DNA of 64,000 nucleotides, from positions 1 through 64,000 of the forward strand of contig NZ_CAKKMF010000020.1 in NCBI RefSeq assembly GCF_918697925.1, read 5' to 3'. A model generated the notes under the pieces. The model saw only the letters and a list, made by a program, of their open reading frames with translations, searched no databases and was not told the DNA's origin. Origin of the DNA: Arthrobacter sp. Bi26 (GTDB lineage: Bacteria > Actinomycetota > Actinomycetes > Actinomycetales > Micrococcaceae). Shown here one piece after another: positions 35,141 to 46,931 of this stretch. How positions within the stretch are numbered: position 1 is the stretch's first letter; each line of letters begins with the position of its first letter. A program made the position numbers and the translations under genes.

Positions 35141-35291
35141 ATGGGCCTCCTCTTGGTTCTGCGTCTGATACTGCGTAAAACTCTACCGGCCACGCGGCGC
35201 CGGGAGGCCACGGCCACGGGGCGCCGGGCGACGTCCTTGCGGACGCCAACTTCGCCGTCATGACATCGCGTCCGAATCAGACTAGTTTTGT

Positions 35292-37271
35292 GTGGTGCTG
35301 ACAATTTTCAATGCCGTGAAGCGGGTGCTGGTAGGCAAGCCCTTCCGGAACGACCGTCTGGCCCACACCCTCTTGCCGAAGCGGATCGCGCTGCCCATTT
35401 TCGCCTCGGACGCTTTGTCCTCCGTGGCCTATGCGCCCGATGAAATCCTCCTGACCCTGGCCCTGGCCGGCGTGAGCGCAGTGGCCCTCTCGCCGTGGGT
35501 AGGCCTCGCCGTCATGGTGGTGCTCCTGACCGTCGTGGCCTCCTACCGCCAGAACGTCCACGCCTACCCCTCCGGCGGCGGTGACTACGAGATCGCCAAC
35601 GTCAACCTCGGCAAGTATGCAGGCCTGACCGTGGCCTCGGCGCTGCTGGTTGACTACGTGCTGACCGTGGCCGTGTCCATGTCCTCGGCCGCGACGTACC
35701 TGACCACCGCCGTGCCCTCGCTGCACGGACAGCAGGCGGCGATTGCCACGATCGGCGTCATCATCCTGGCCCTCGTGAACCTGCGCGGCATCAAGGAAGC
35801 CGGCAGCGTTTTCGCCGTACCGACCTACATCTTCATGGCCTCCATCCTCGGCATGACCGCCGTCGGGGTTTTCCAGTCGGTAACCGGCCAGCTGGGGCAG
35901 GCGCCGTCGGCGGCGTTCGAGATCGTGCCGGAGCCGGGCTTCGACGAAGGACTCGTCGGGCTCGCCGGCGCCTTCCTGCTGCTGCGGGCCTTCTCCTCCG
36001 GCGCCGCGGCCCTGACCGGTGTCGAGGCCATCAGCAACGGTGTGCCCAACTTCCAGAAGCCCAAGAGCAAGAACGCAGCCACCACGCTGCTGCTGCTCGG
36101 CGTGATTGCCTCCGCCATGCTCGCCGGCATCATCTACCTGGCCAACGCCACCAATGTGCACATCGTGCTGGATCCGGCAACGGAATTCCTCCTGGACGGC
36201 AAACCGTTGGAGGAGGGGTACATCCAGAATCCGGCCATCAGCCAGATCGCGCAGACCGTCTTCGGCCCAGGCTCCATCCCGTTCTACATCGTGGTGGCCG
36301 CCACCGGCGTCATCCTGGTGTTCGCCTCCAACACGGCGTTCAACGGTTTCCCGGTGCTCGGCTCCATCCTGGCCCAGGACGGCTACCTGCCGCGCCAGCT
36401 GCGCACCCGTGGCGACAGGCTGGCCTTCAGCAACGGCGTCCTGGCACTGGCGGCAGGCGCCATCGTCCTGATCCTCGCCTTCAACGCCGACGTCACAAAG
36501 CTCATCCAGCTCTACATCGTGGGCGTCTTCATCTCCTTCACGATGAGCCAGCTGGGCATGATCCGGCACTGGGGCCGGGAACTGAAACTGTCCAAGGACC
36601 CCGCCGTGCGGCGGCGCATCATCAAGTCCCGGACCATAAATACGGTGGGCTTTTGCATGACCGCCCTGGTCCTGGTGATCGTCCTGATCACCAAGTTCAC
36701 ACAGGGGGCCTGGATCGCGCTGCTGGCCATGTTCGTGCTGTTCCTGATCATGTGGAGCATCCGGGCGCACTATGACAACGTGGCCAAGGAACTCGCCGTC
36801 GACGAGGACTCCTCGCCGCGCGCGCTGCCCACCCGGGTGCACGCCGTGTTGCTCGTCTCGCACGTGCGCAAGCCGGTCCTGCGCGCCCTGGCCTATGCCC
36901 GGGCCTCCCGCCCGTCGCGGCTGGACGCCATTACCGTGGACATCAGTTCCGAGGAGACCGAGGCGACTGTCGCGGACTGGGAGAAGCTCGAAATCCCGGT
37001 GCCCCTGACCGTGCTTGCCAGCCCCTTCCGCGAAACGGTGACTCCGATCATGGAGTACATCAAGAACATGCGCCGGGATTCGCCGCGCGACCTGATCGTG
37101 GTCTACATCCCGGAGTACGTCGTGGGCAAATGGTGGGAGCAGCTGGTCCACAACCAGACCGCGCTGCGCATCAAGACCCGGCTGCACTTCGAGCCCGGCG
37201 TCATGGTGTGTAGCGTGCCATGGCAGTTGAAATCGTCCGAAGAAGCCAAGAAACTGCAGGATATCCAATGA
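35292..37271 (+). CDS. APC-superfamily permease, KimA/YdaO-like potassium importer
   Basis: A 659-residue membrane protein with about 12 transmembrane helices. It begins RIALPIFASDALSSVAYAPDEILLTLAL, then SGGGDYEIANVNLGKYAGL and ANTAFNGFPVLGSILAQDGYLPRQLRTRGDRLAFSNG. A cytoplasmic C-terminal domain starts near residue 520 (TRVHAVLLVSHVRKPVLRALAYARASRPSRLDAITVD) and resembles a USP-like fold. This layout matches Bacillus KimA, a potassium/proton symporter. Adjacency to ceoBC supports potassium as substrate (inference). The GTG at 35292 lacks a clear Shine-Dalgarno. The stop overlaps the next start (ATGA). Confidence 0.87.
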   Translation: MVLTIFNAVKRVLVGKPFRNDRLAHTLLPKRIALPIFASDALSSVAYAPDEILLTLALAGVSAVALSPWVGLAVMVVLLTVVASYRQNVHAYPSGGGDYEIANVNLGKYAGLTVASALLVDYVLTVAVSMSSAATYLTTAVPSLHGQQAAIATIGVIILALVNLRGIKEAGSVFAVPTYIFMASILGMTAVGVFQSVTGQLGQAPSAAFEIVPEPGFDEGLVGLAGAFLLLRAFSSGAAALTGVEAISNGVPNFQKPKSKNAATTLLLLGVIASAMLAGIIYLANATNVHIVLDPATEFLLDGKPLEEGYIQNPAISQIAQTVFGPGSIPFYIVVAATGVILVFASNTAFNGFPVLGSILAQDGYLPRQLRTRGDRLAFSNGVLALAAGAIVLILAFNADVTKLIQLYIVGVFISFTMSQLGMIRHWGRELKLSKDPAVRRRIIKSRTINTVGFCMTALVLVIVLITKFTQGAWIALLAMFVLFLIMWSIRAHYDNVAKELAVDEDSSPRALPTRVHAVLLVSHVRKPVLRALAYARASRPSRLDAITVDISSEETEATVADWEKLEIPVPLTVLASPFRETVTPIMEYIKNMRRDSPRDLIVVYIPEYVVGKWWEQLVHNQTALRIKTRLHFEPGVMVCSVPWQLKSSEEAKKLQDIQ

Positions 37272-38665
37272 CCCCCGACACCCGGACGCACGCCCACACC
37301 GATCTCGTCGTCGACGTCGGACCCGTCGCCCACGGCGGGCACTGCGTTGCCCGGCACGAGGGACGCGTCGTGTTCGTCCGGCACGGCATTCCCGGCGAGA
37401 GGGTCAGGGTCAGGCTCACCGACGACGGCCCCGCCGCCAAGTTCTGGCGCGCCGATGTGGTGGAGGTCCTGGAGCCCTCGCCGGACCGGGTGCCCCACTT
37501 CTGGGACCTCGCCGATTCCGCGCGCTCCTGGTCGCACCGGCATCCGCCCGTCGGCGGCGCCGAACTTGGCCACATTTCGCTGGCCCGCCAGCGCAGCCTC
37601 AAGGCCGACGTCCTGGCCGAACAGCTCAAGCGGCTGGCCGGCGTCGACCTTTCGCCCGCAGGGCAGATCACAGTCGAAGCCGTCGGCACGGCGGCCGGCG
37701 ACGGCGGGGCCGGCGGCGCAACTGACGGCGCTGCTGGCGCCGCCGTGTCCGGCCTGGGCTGGCGGACGCGTGCCGGCTTTGCCGTGACGCCGGCGGGCAA
37801 GCTCGGCATGCACGCCCACCGCTCCGATGCCGTCCTGCCCGTGCGCGAAATGCCGCTGGCCGTGGCGGGCATCAACGCCCTCCGGCTCTGGGAAATCGAC
37901 CTGCAGGGCATCGAACGGGTCGAGGTCGCCGCCCCGGCGAACGGCTCCCGGCCGCTGGTGCTGCTGGTGCCCGCCCCGGGAACCCGGTCCAAGCGGCTCG
38001 GCGGCATCCTGGCCCAGCTGCCCGACGACGTCTCGGTGGCCAGCCTGGACCCGGCCACCGGCGAGGTGCTGCAGCTGCGCGGCCGTACCTATGTCCAGGA
38101 GTCTGCGGCGGGCCACGACTACCGGGTTACCGGCGACGGTTTCTGGCAGATCCACCGGGACGGCCCGGAGACGCTCGTCGGAGCCGTTACCGGCTTCCTG
38201 CACGACGGCGGCTACCTCGAGCCGGGCTCGGTGGTGGCGGACCTGTACGCCGGTGCCGGGCTGTTCACGGCACCGCTGGCCGATGCCGTGGGCGTGACCG
38301 GATCCGTGCTCTCGGTCGAGGGGGCACCCGGAACCAGCCGTGATGCACGCAAGAACCTGCACGACGCAGCCCAGGTGGAGATCGTCCAGGGCCGCGTGGA
38401 ACGGGTGCTGCGGCAGAAACCGCGCAACTTCGACGCACTGATCCTGGACCCGCCGCGTGCCGGCGCCGGCAAAGCGGTAGTCAAGCAGCTGATCGATGCC
38501 GGTCCCCGGGCCATCGCGTATGTCTCCTGCGATCCGGCCTCGTTCGCCCGCGACCTCGGCTACTTCCGGCAGGGCGGCTGGGGGATGGCCGGGCTGCGTG
38601 CCTTCGACCTGTACCCGCACACCCATCACATGGAGACTGTGGCGTTACTGACTCCCCAACCGTGA
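37268..38665 (+). CDS. TrmA/RumA-like class I SAM RNA (uracil-5-)methyltransferase
   Basis: A 465-residue methyltransferase: N-terminal TRAM-like domain (DLVVDVGPVAHGGHCVARHEGRVVFVRHGIPGERVRVRL), central domain and C-terminal SAM domain. The SAM domain has VADLYAGAGLFTAPLAD, LILDPPRAGAGKAVVKQL and the catalytic-Cys motif YVSCDPASFARDL. Where most relatives carry an iron-sulfur CGGCxxQH cluster motif, this protein has HRHPPVGGAELGHISLARQ with no cysteine, so it probably lacks the cluster. It overlaps the permease gene by 4 bp. The target is probably a uridine in tRNA or 23S rRNA and cannot be specified. Confidence 0.9.
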   Translation: MTPDTRTHAHTDLVVDVGPVAHGGHCVARHEGRVVFVRHGIPGERVRVRLTDDGPAAKFWRADVVEVLEPSPDRVPHFWDLADSARSWSHRHPPVGGAELGHISLARQRSLKADVLAEQLKRLAGVDLSPAGQITVEAVGTAAGDGGAGGATDGAAGAAVSGLGWRTRAGFAVTPAGKLGMHAHRSDAVLPVREMPLAVAGINALRLWEIDLQGIERVEVAAPANGSRPLVLLVPAPGTRSKRLGGILAQLPDDVSVASLDPATGEVLQLRGRTYVQESAAGHDYRVTGDGFWQIHRDGPETLVGAVTGFLHDGGYLEPGSVVADLYAGAGLFTAPLADAVGVTGSVLSVEGAPGTSRDARKNLHDAAQVEIVQGRVERVLRQKPRNFDALILDPPRAGAGKAVVKQLIDAGPRAIAYVSCDPASFARDLGYFRQGGWGMAGLRAFDLYPHTHHMETVALLTPQP

Positions 38666-38704
38666 TGCCACTAGGATGGGCGTAGTAGTCCGTCGTCGCG
38701 CTCC

Positions 38705-38738
38705 ATCACCACAGCTGTTAAATCACCACAGCTGTTAA
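38705..38738. repeat. Perfect 17-bp tandem repeat upstream of acnA
   Basis: ATCACCACAGCTGTTAA occurs twice head-to-tail (38705-38721, 38722-38738), each with a CAGCTG core. It is 146 bp before the aconitase start, in a 219-bp gap without a gene. Confidence 0.8.
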
Positions 38739-38811
38739 TGACTTGGCGTTAATCGGCCGTTCCCTGCGTTTCTTACCTGCATTGCGTACCACGATGTACT
38801 GATGCCTGTAT

Positions 38812-38831
38812 TAGTTAGGCCGACCTAACTA
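38812..38831. promoter_or_regulatory. Palindromic operator candidate upstream of acnA
   Basis: TAGTTAGG-CCGA-CCTAACTA, perfect 8-bp arms, ends 53 bp before the start. A -10-like TATTAG (38809-38814) overlaps its left edge. Two GTAC sequences lie just upstream (38786-38789, 38796-38799). The CCTAA/TTAGG content resembles DtxR/IdeR iron boxes but the arm register differs. Confidence 0.55.
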
Positions 38832-38884
38832 GCAAGGGTCCTGCGGCGCGACAAAGATGAAACTGTTGCGAGAGGAGTCCTGCG

Positions 38885-41698
<2,814 letters not shown>

Positions 41699-41734
41699 GC
41701 GGAGCTGCCGGCCAGTTTCGGTAACGCACGCAAC

Positions 41735-41768
41735 GGCCCCGGCCGGTCACTGACCGGCCGGGGCCTTT
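41735..41768 (+). terminator. Terminator after acnA
   Basis: Fifteen-nt complementary arms (41735-41749, 41751-41765) form a long GC stem with a minimal loop, followed by TTT. The downstream gap to dxs also holds short CTGGACCGGT direct repeats (41773-41800). Confidence 0.85.
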
Positions 41769-41909
41769 GCGTTCCCGGTCCTGGACCGGTCTGGACCGGT
41801 TTTGGACAGGTTCCGGGACGGGGCGTGGGACCGGTGCAGGCTCCGGCGCGGCGGCTCGCCCGGAGGCGTTAGAGTTAAAAGGTATGTCTACCACCCGAAG
41901 GAGGGGCCG

Positions 41910-43883
41910 TTGGGAATCTTGGACACCATCCGGAATCCGCAGGACCTGAGTAAGTTGTCCGGGGCGCAGCTGGATCAACTGGCAGCCGAGGTCAGGGATT
42001 TCCTGATCGGCAACGTCTCCCAGACGGGAGGGCACCTGGGCCCCAACCTCGGCGTCGTCGAGCTCACCATCGCGGTGCACCGGATCTTCGATTCCCCCCG
42101 CGACAGCATCGTCTTCGACACAGGGCACCAGTCCTACGTGCACAAGCTCCTCACCGGACGGCAGGATTTCAGCACGCTCCGCCAGCAGGGCGGCCTGTCC
42201 GGCTACCCCGACCGCGGCGAATCCGAGCACGACATCGTCGAAAGCTCGCACGCGTCCTCGTCGCTGTCCTGGGCCGACGGCATCTCCCGCGCCCGGCAGC
42301 TGACCGGCGACGGCGACCGCTTCGTCGTCGCGGTGGTGGGCGACGGCGCCCTGACCGGCGGCATGGCCTGGGAGGCCATCAACAACATTGCGGCGGACAA
42401 GAAACGCCGCGTCGTGATTGTGGTCAACGACAACGGCCGTTCCTACGCCGCGACAGTCGGCGGGTTCGCCGACTACCTCGCGTCCCTGCGCCCCACCATC
42501 GATTCCCTCCGCGCCGCCCCCTCCTACGAGGGCACCCTCGAGTGGTGGAAGCGCAAACTGCAGAACGGCGGCCCCGCGGGCCAGTTCACCTACAAGAGCC
42601 TGCACGCCATGAAGAAGGGCCTCAAGGACTGGTGGGCCCCGCAGGGCATGTTCGAGGACCTTGGCATGAAGTACATCGGTCCCGTCGACGGCCATGACCT
42701 CCAGGCCATGGAAAACGCACTCTCCACAGCCAGGAACTACGCCGGCCCCGTGATCGTGCACGCCATGACGGAAAAGGGCCACGGCTACGCCCCGGCCCGC
42801 GCCCATGAAGCTGACCAGTTCCATGCCGTGGGCATTATTGATCCGGAGACCGGCGCACCCACCGAGGCCGGCGGCGCCAAATCCTGGACCGCCGTGTTCG
42901 CCGACGAGATCGCCGACATCGCCGACGAGCGCCAGGACATCGTCGGGATCACCGGTGCCATGCTGATTCCGGTCGGGCTGCACAAGTTCGCCGCCCGGCA
43001 CCCGGAGCGTGTGTTCGACGTCGGCATCGCCGAGCAGCACGCCCTCACCTCGGCTGCCGGCATGGCGTTCGGGGGACTGCACCCGGTGGTCGCGGTCTAC
43101 GCGACCTTCCTGAACCGTGCGTTCGACCAGTTGCTGATGGATGTGGCCCTGCATAAAGCCGGCGTCACAATCGTGCTGGACCGGGCCGGCGTCACCGGAC
43201 CCGACGGCGCGAGCCACCACGGCATGTGGGACATGGCCATGGTCCAGATCGTCCCCGGGCTGCACCTCGCGGCACCGCGCGACGCCACCCGGCTGCGGGA
43301 GGAACTGCGCGAGGCCGTGGCCATCGAAGACGCCCCGAGCGTGATCCGCTATTCCAAGGGCAGCGTCGGTGCCGAAATCGAGGCGGTCGAACGCCTGGAC
43401 GACGGCGTGGACGTGCTGGCACGCCGTCCCGCGGGCTCCAGCGAGAACGACGTCCTGATCGTCAGCGTGGGCGCCATGTCTGAACTCGCGCTGGACGTCT
43501 CCAACCGGCTCGGTGCCCAAGGCATCAGTTCCACGGTGGTGGATCCGCGCTGGGTCCTCCCGGTCCGGCGTTCCATCATCGATCTCGCCGCACGCCACCG
43601 CTTGGTCATCTGCATCGAGGATGGTGTGCGGGCCGGCGGCGTCGGCTCCCGGATCCGCCAGGAGATGCGTGCCGCGGGCGTGGACACCGCCCTCAACGAG
43701 GTCGGCCTCCCGGTGGAGTTCCTCGATCACGGCACCCGCAACCAGGTGCTCGAACGCGTCGGGCTGACCGCCCAGAAGATCACGCACGACGTCGTCGCCC
43801 AGGTCCTGGGCACAAAGGTGCCGTTTGCGCGCCCCTTGCCCGGCCAGGAACACCCCAGCACCGGCAGCCTGCCGACGCTGTAG
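41910..43883 (+). CDS. dxs: 1-deoxy-D-xylulose-5-phosphate synthase
   Basis: First enzyme of the MEP isoprenoid pathway: joins pyruvate and glyceraldehyde 3-phosphate using thiamine diphosphate. The 657-residue protein begins [18 protein letters not shown]. It has [32 protein letters not shown], the ThDP motif [19 protein letters not shown], the transketolase domain [18 protein letters not shown] and the C-terminal domain [13 protein letters not shown]. The TTG at 41910 has AAGGAGG 5 nt upstream and matches the family N-terminus; the nearby ATG at 41884 is out of frame. A TTAGAGTTAAAA stretch about 35 bp upstream may be the -10 region. Confidence 0.96.
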   Translation: MGILDTIRNPQDLSKLSGAQLDQLAAEVRDFLIGNVSQTGGHLGPNLGVVELTIAVHRIFDSPRDSIVFDTGHQSYVHKLLTGRQDFSTLRQQGGLSGYPDRGESEHDIVESSHASSSLSWADGISRARQLTGDGDRFVVAVVGDGALTGGMAWEAINNIAADKKRRVVIVVNDNGRSYAATVGGFADYLASLRPTIDSLRAAPSYEGTLEWWKRKLQNGGPAGQFTYKSLHAMKKGLKDWWAPQGMFEDLGMKYIGPVDGHDLQAMENALSTARNYAGPVIVHAMTEKGHGYAPARAHEADQFHAVGIIDPETGAPTEAGGAKSWTAVFADEIADIADERQDIVGITGAMLIPVGLHKFAARHPERVFDVGIAEQHALTSAAGMAFGGLHPVVAVYATFLNRAFDQLLMDVALHKAGVTIVLDRAGVTGPDGASHHGMWDMAMVQIVPGLHLAAPRDATRLREELREAVAIEDAPSVIRYSKGSVGAEIEAVERLDDGVDVLARRPAGSSENDVLIVSVGAMSELALDVSNRLGAQGISSTVVDPRWVLPVRRSIIDLAARHRLVICIEDGVRAGGVGSRIRQEMRAAGVDTALNEVGLPVEFLDHGTRNQVLERVGLTAQKITHDVVAQVLGTKVPFARPLPGQEHPSTGSLPTL

Positions 43884-43957
43884 CCAGCACATCTGTTGAG
43901 CATTACCCCGTGCGGCGCCATCCTTGGCGGCGGGACGGCCCAGGAAGGAACTGGCAT

Positions 43958-44515
43958 ATGAGTGGAATTATCCGGGTTTACAGGCGCGACGAAGAGGGCG
44001 CCCTGCAGTTTAGGGAAGCCTGGTTTGACGAGGACTACAGCCAGTTCGTGATGAACCACGGCGTCGTTGGACACCAGAGCACCACCGACGAGACCGACGT
44101 CGAAAATGCCGAAGCCGCCGAGCGCCTCATGGACGCCTTCGCGGTGCAGTGCGCCGAGGACGGGTACGCCGAAATCCCCGAGGAGGAACAGTTCTGGGTG
44201 GTGGCCCAGTATGCGCTGAAGACCAAGGACGGAACCAGCCGCGACCGCTACCTCGAGGAAAAAGCCAAGGACGCCCTGATCAGCCACCTGGCCTGGCGTG
44301 GCCTGGGGATTGTGGACCGCAGCGAGTTTTCCGACTCCAGGCTCAATATCTTCTGCCTCACCCCGGACGTCAACAAGACGGTCAGCGCCATCAAGGTCTG
44401 CATCCGCGGCGAGGACCTGGACTTTACCAAGCTGAGCATTGGCGCCGCGCCGTTTGGCGAGGACACTTATAAGCTCAAGCACTCACCGAAACCGGCCAAC
44501 AGCTTCACGCTCTAG
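43958..44515 (+). CDS. Conserved hypothetical acidic protein
   Basis: A 185-residue soluble protein, not assigned to a named family. It starts MSGIIRVYRRDEEGALQFREAWFDEDYSQFVMNHGVVGHQS and continues with AEDGYAEIPEEEQFWVVAQYALKTKDGTSRDRYLEEKAKDALISHLAWRGLG-like alternating strands and helices. It ends in a basic tail (YKLKHSPKPANSF). No membrane segment, signal or catalytic signature is seen. A strong AGGAAGGA lies 8 nt before the ATG. It is 74 bp after dxs and 67 bp before a helix-hairpin-helix gene. Confidence 0.8.
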   Translation: MSGIIRVYRRDEEGALQFREAWFDEDYSQFVMNHGVVGHQSTTDETDVENAEAAERLMDAFAVQCAEDGYAEIPEEEQFWVVAQYALKTKDGTSRDRYLEEKAKDALISHLAWRGLGIVDRSEFSDSRLNIFCLTPDVNKTVSAIKVCIRGEDLDFTKLSIGAAPFGEDTYKLKHSPKPANSFTL

Positions 44516-44582
44516 GCCACACCGGTAAGGAGCCGGGCACGGCTCACATCAGTTTGGGGGCAACCGACTGGAAGGCAACGCA

Positions 44583-44801
44583 GTGACGCGAAAATCCTCT
44601 CGACCAGGCAGCACTCCACTCCCCGCAGGACTGGCGGCGCCCGCGCGCAAGTCGCTTGCACACGCGGGGGTCGAAACCCTCGAAAACCTCGTGCAGCTTG
44701 GCCAGCGCCGGCTTGCGGGGATGCCTGGTGTCTGCCCGCGCACGGTCGCGCAGCTCCAGGATGCCATGGACGAGCACGGGCTGGAATTGCCCGCAGGGTA
44801 G
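44583..44801 (+). CDS. Small helix-hairpin-helix DNA-binding protein
   Basis: A 72-residue basic protein: MTRKSSRPGSTPLPAGLAAPARKSLAHAGVETLENLVQLG...RLAGMPGVCPRTVAQLQDAMDEHGLELPAG. The repeated pattern (GLAAPARKSLAHAGV; GMPGVCPRTVAQLQDAM) is that of the HhH fold seen in the RNA polymerase alpha C-terminal domain and related small proteins. The GTG start has GGAAGG about 8 nt upstream. DNA binding is inferred from the fold. Confidence 0.75.
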   Translation: MTRKSSRPGSTPLPAGLAAPARKSLAHAGVETLENLVQLGQRRLAGMPGVCPRTVAQLQDAMDEHGLELPAG

Positions 44802-44853
44802 TGCTGCCGCGGCCTTGGCCGGCACGCCCGCCCGGGCGATATAGGCTAAATCC

Positions 44854-45831
44854 ATGACTGAATACCGCCGCGTAGGAAATTCCGGACTGTCCGTCTCGGT
44901 CGTGGGACTTGGCTGCAACAACCTGGGCCGCCCCGGAACCGTGACCGAATCGCAGGAAGGCACGGACGCCGTCGTCCATGCGGCCCTCGACGCCGGGATC
45001 ACTTTCTTTGACGTCGCGGACACCTACGGCCGGGAGCCGGGCCTCAGCGAGACGATGCTCGGCAGGGCCCTCGGCGCCCGCCGGGATGACGCCGTCATCG
45101 GCACCAAGTTCGGCATGGACATGCGCGGCGCCAACGGCGAGGACTTCGGTGCGCGCGGATCCCGCCGCTATATCATCAAGGCTGCGGAAGCCTCGCTGCG
45201 CCGGCTCGGCACGGACTGGATCGACCTCTACCAGTTCCACACCCCGGACCCGCTCACGCCCATCGATGAGACGCTCTCGGCCCTCGAAGACCTCGTCACC
45301 AGCGGCAAAGTCCGCTACATCGGCCACTCCAACCGGGCCGGCTGGCAGATCGCTGAGGCCGAGTACGTGGCCCGCGCCCGCGGGGGAGCCCGCTTCATCT
45401 CCAGCCAGAACCACTACAACCTGCTGGACCGACGCGCCGAGCTCGAGGTGACCCCTGCGGCCGAGGCCTATGGCCTGGGCGTCCTGCCGTACTTCCCGCT
45501 CGCCAACGGCCTGCTGACCGGCAAATACTCGTCCGGGCAGGCCCCTGAGGGAACCCGGCTCAGCCACACCCGCACCAATCTGGTCCACGACGCCGACTGG
45601 GAACAGTTGGGTGCCTTCGGCAAGTTCGCGGCCGAACGCGGGCTCAACGAAGTCCAGGTGGCGTTCTCCTGGCTTGCCGCCCAGCCGTCCGTCAGCAGCG
45701 TCATCGCCGGAGCCACCACGCCGGAGCAGGTGCGCCAGAATGCCGCTGCCGTGGCCTGGGTCCCCAGCCACGCCGACCTCGCCGAGCTGGACGTCCTCTT
45801 CCCGCGCACGCCCAAGGTGGCACTGTTCTGA
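44854..45831 (+). CDS. Aldo/keto reductase
   Basis: A 325-residue NADPH-dependent oxidoreductase with the catalytic tetrad visible: Asp and Tyr in FDVADTYG, Lys in VIGTKFGMD, His in YQFHTPDP. The cofactor-binding C-terminus is VIAGATTPEQVRQNAAA. It belongs to the YajO/Tas-like group of single-domain AKRs; the substrate is unknown. The following nucleoside hydrolase frame runs into its stop codon, so the two may be translationally coupled. Confidence 0.92.
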   Translation: MTEYRRVGNSGLSVSVVGLGCNNLGRPGTVTESQEGTDAVVHAALDAGITFFDVADTYGREPGLSETMLGRALGARRDDAVIGTKFGMDMRGANGEDFGARGSRRYIIKAAEASLRRLGTDWIDLYQFHTPDPLTPIDETLSALEDLVTSGKVRYIGHSNRAGWQIAEAEYVARARGGARFISSQNHYNLLDRRAELEVTPAAEAYGLGVLPYFPLANGLLTGKYSSGQAPEGTRLSHTRTNLVHDADWEQLGAFGKFAAERGLNEVQVAFSWLAAQPSVSSVIAGATTPEQVRQNAAAVAWVPSHADLAELDVLFPRTPKVALF

Positions 45832-45902
45832 ACGGTCCGCCCCTGAATGAGCCGGCCCTGGGCGCCCCCGGGGCCGGTCCTGAGGTCACGCATTCGATCC
45901 TG

Positions 45903-46931
45903 ATGGACGTCGACACCGGGATCGACGACGCCCTGGCCCTGGTCTACCTGTTGTCCCGGCCCGAGGTCCGCCTCCAGGCAATCACGTGCACCGCGGGGAA
46001 TGTCGGGGCCCGGCAGGTGGCGCTGAACAACCTGGCCCTGCTGGAGCTGTGCGGCCGCGTGGGCATCGAGGTGGCCATCGGCGCCGAGGTCCCCCTGGAG
46101 ATCCCGCTGGTCACCACCGAGGAGACCCACGGGCCGCAGGGGATCGGCTACGCCGAGCTGCCGCCGCCGCACCAGCAGATCTCGGCGCGGCACGCCGTCG
46201 ACGTCTGGGTGGAGGAGGTACGGGCGCACCCGGGGGAGCTCACCGGGCTGATCACCGGCCCGCTGACCAATTTCGCCCTGGCCCTGCGCCGCGAGCCGGA
46301 GCTGCCGCGGCTGCTCAAGGGACTCGTCATCATGGGCGGCAGCTTCTACTACCAGGGCAACACGACCCCGACGGCCGAATGGAACACGTCGGTGGACCCG
46401 CATGCCGCCAAGGAAGTGTTTGCCGCCTACCGGGGGATGCCCGAGGACAAACTGCCGATCCTGTGTGCCCTGGAAATGACGGAGCGGATTGAGATGCGCC
46501 CGGAGCACCTGCGCCGCCTCGGCGAGGCCGCGGGCGCGCCGGAGCCTGAACTCGTCCTCCCGGACCAGCCCGAAGGCCAGCGCAGCCAGTCCGGCAACCC
46601 CCTCGTCGCCTGCCTGTCCGACGCCCTGCGTTTCTATATGGAATTTCACCGGCTCTACGACCAGGGCTATGTGGCGCACGTGCACGACGCCTTCGCGGCC
46701 TGCGCTGCCGCGGGGCGCACACCGTTCGCCACCCGGCTGGCCACGGTCGACGTCGAAACGGACTCCCCGCTGCTGATCGGCACCACGGTGGCCGACTTCC
46801 GCGGGCTGTGGGGGCTACCGCCAAACGCGAGGATTGTCTCGGACAACAACCCCGGGCACTGCTTCGACGAACTGATTTCCTCGGTCGGCGCCCTTGCCCG
46901 CGCGGTGGGCCCCCGGTCCCCGACGCCCTGA
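45903..46931 (+). CDS. Inosine-uridine preferring nucleoside hydrolase family protein
   Basis: Cleaves the N-glycosidic bond of ribonucleosides (family role). The Asp cluster DVDTGIDDALAL, TGPLTNFALAL, KGLVIMGGSFYYQGN and the late WNTSVDPHAAKEVF motif are present. The first ATG (45903; 342 residues) falls inside the first beta-strand (SILMDVDTG). The true start is probably further upstream in the same open frame, where only CTG codons are available. CTG 45828 overlaps the preceding TGA and has AAGGTGG 7 nt before it. The following ECF transporter genes suggest that nucleosides or bases are the imported substrate. Confidence 0.88.
   Translation: MDVDTGIDDALALVYLLSRPEVRLQAITCTAGNVGARQVALNNLALLELCGRVGIEVAIGAEVPLEIPLVTTEETHGPQGIGYAELPPPHQQISARHAVDVWVEEVRAHPGELTGLITGPLTNFALALRREPELPRLLKGLVIMGGSFYYQGNTTPTAEWNTSVDPHAAKEVFAAYRGMPEDKLPILCALEMTERIEMRPEHLRRLGEAAGAPEPELVLPDQPEGQRSQSGNPLVACLSDALRFYMEFHRLYDQGYVAHVHDAFAACAAAGRTPFATRLATVDVETDSPLLIGTTVADFRGLWGLPPNARIVSDNNPGHCFDELISSVGALARAVGPRSPTP

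Noticed and set aside
35277-37268. 663-codon frame antisense to the KimA-like permease
   Set aside because: His/Gln/Gly-rich composition typical of the mirror frame of a GC-rich gene; no domain, and the sense strand encodes a clear transporter.
41884-41909. ATG upstream of dxs as a start
   Set aside because: It is in a different frame from DXS; TTG 41910 with AAGGAGG gives the conserved MGILDTI N-terminus.
45847-45902. ATG at 45847 as the nucleoside hydrolase start
   Set aside because: It is out of frame and runs into a stop just before 45903.
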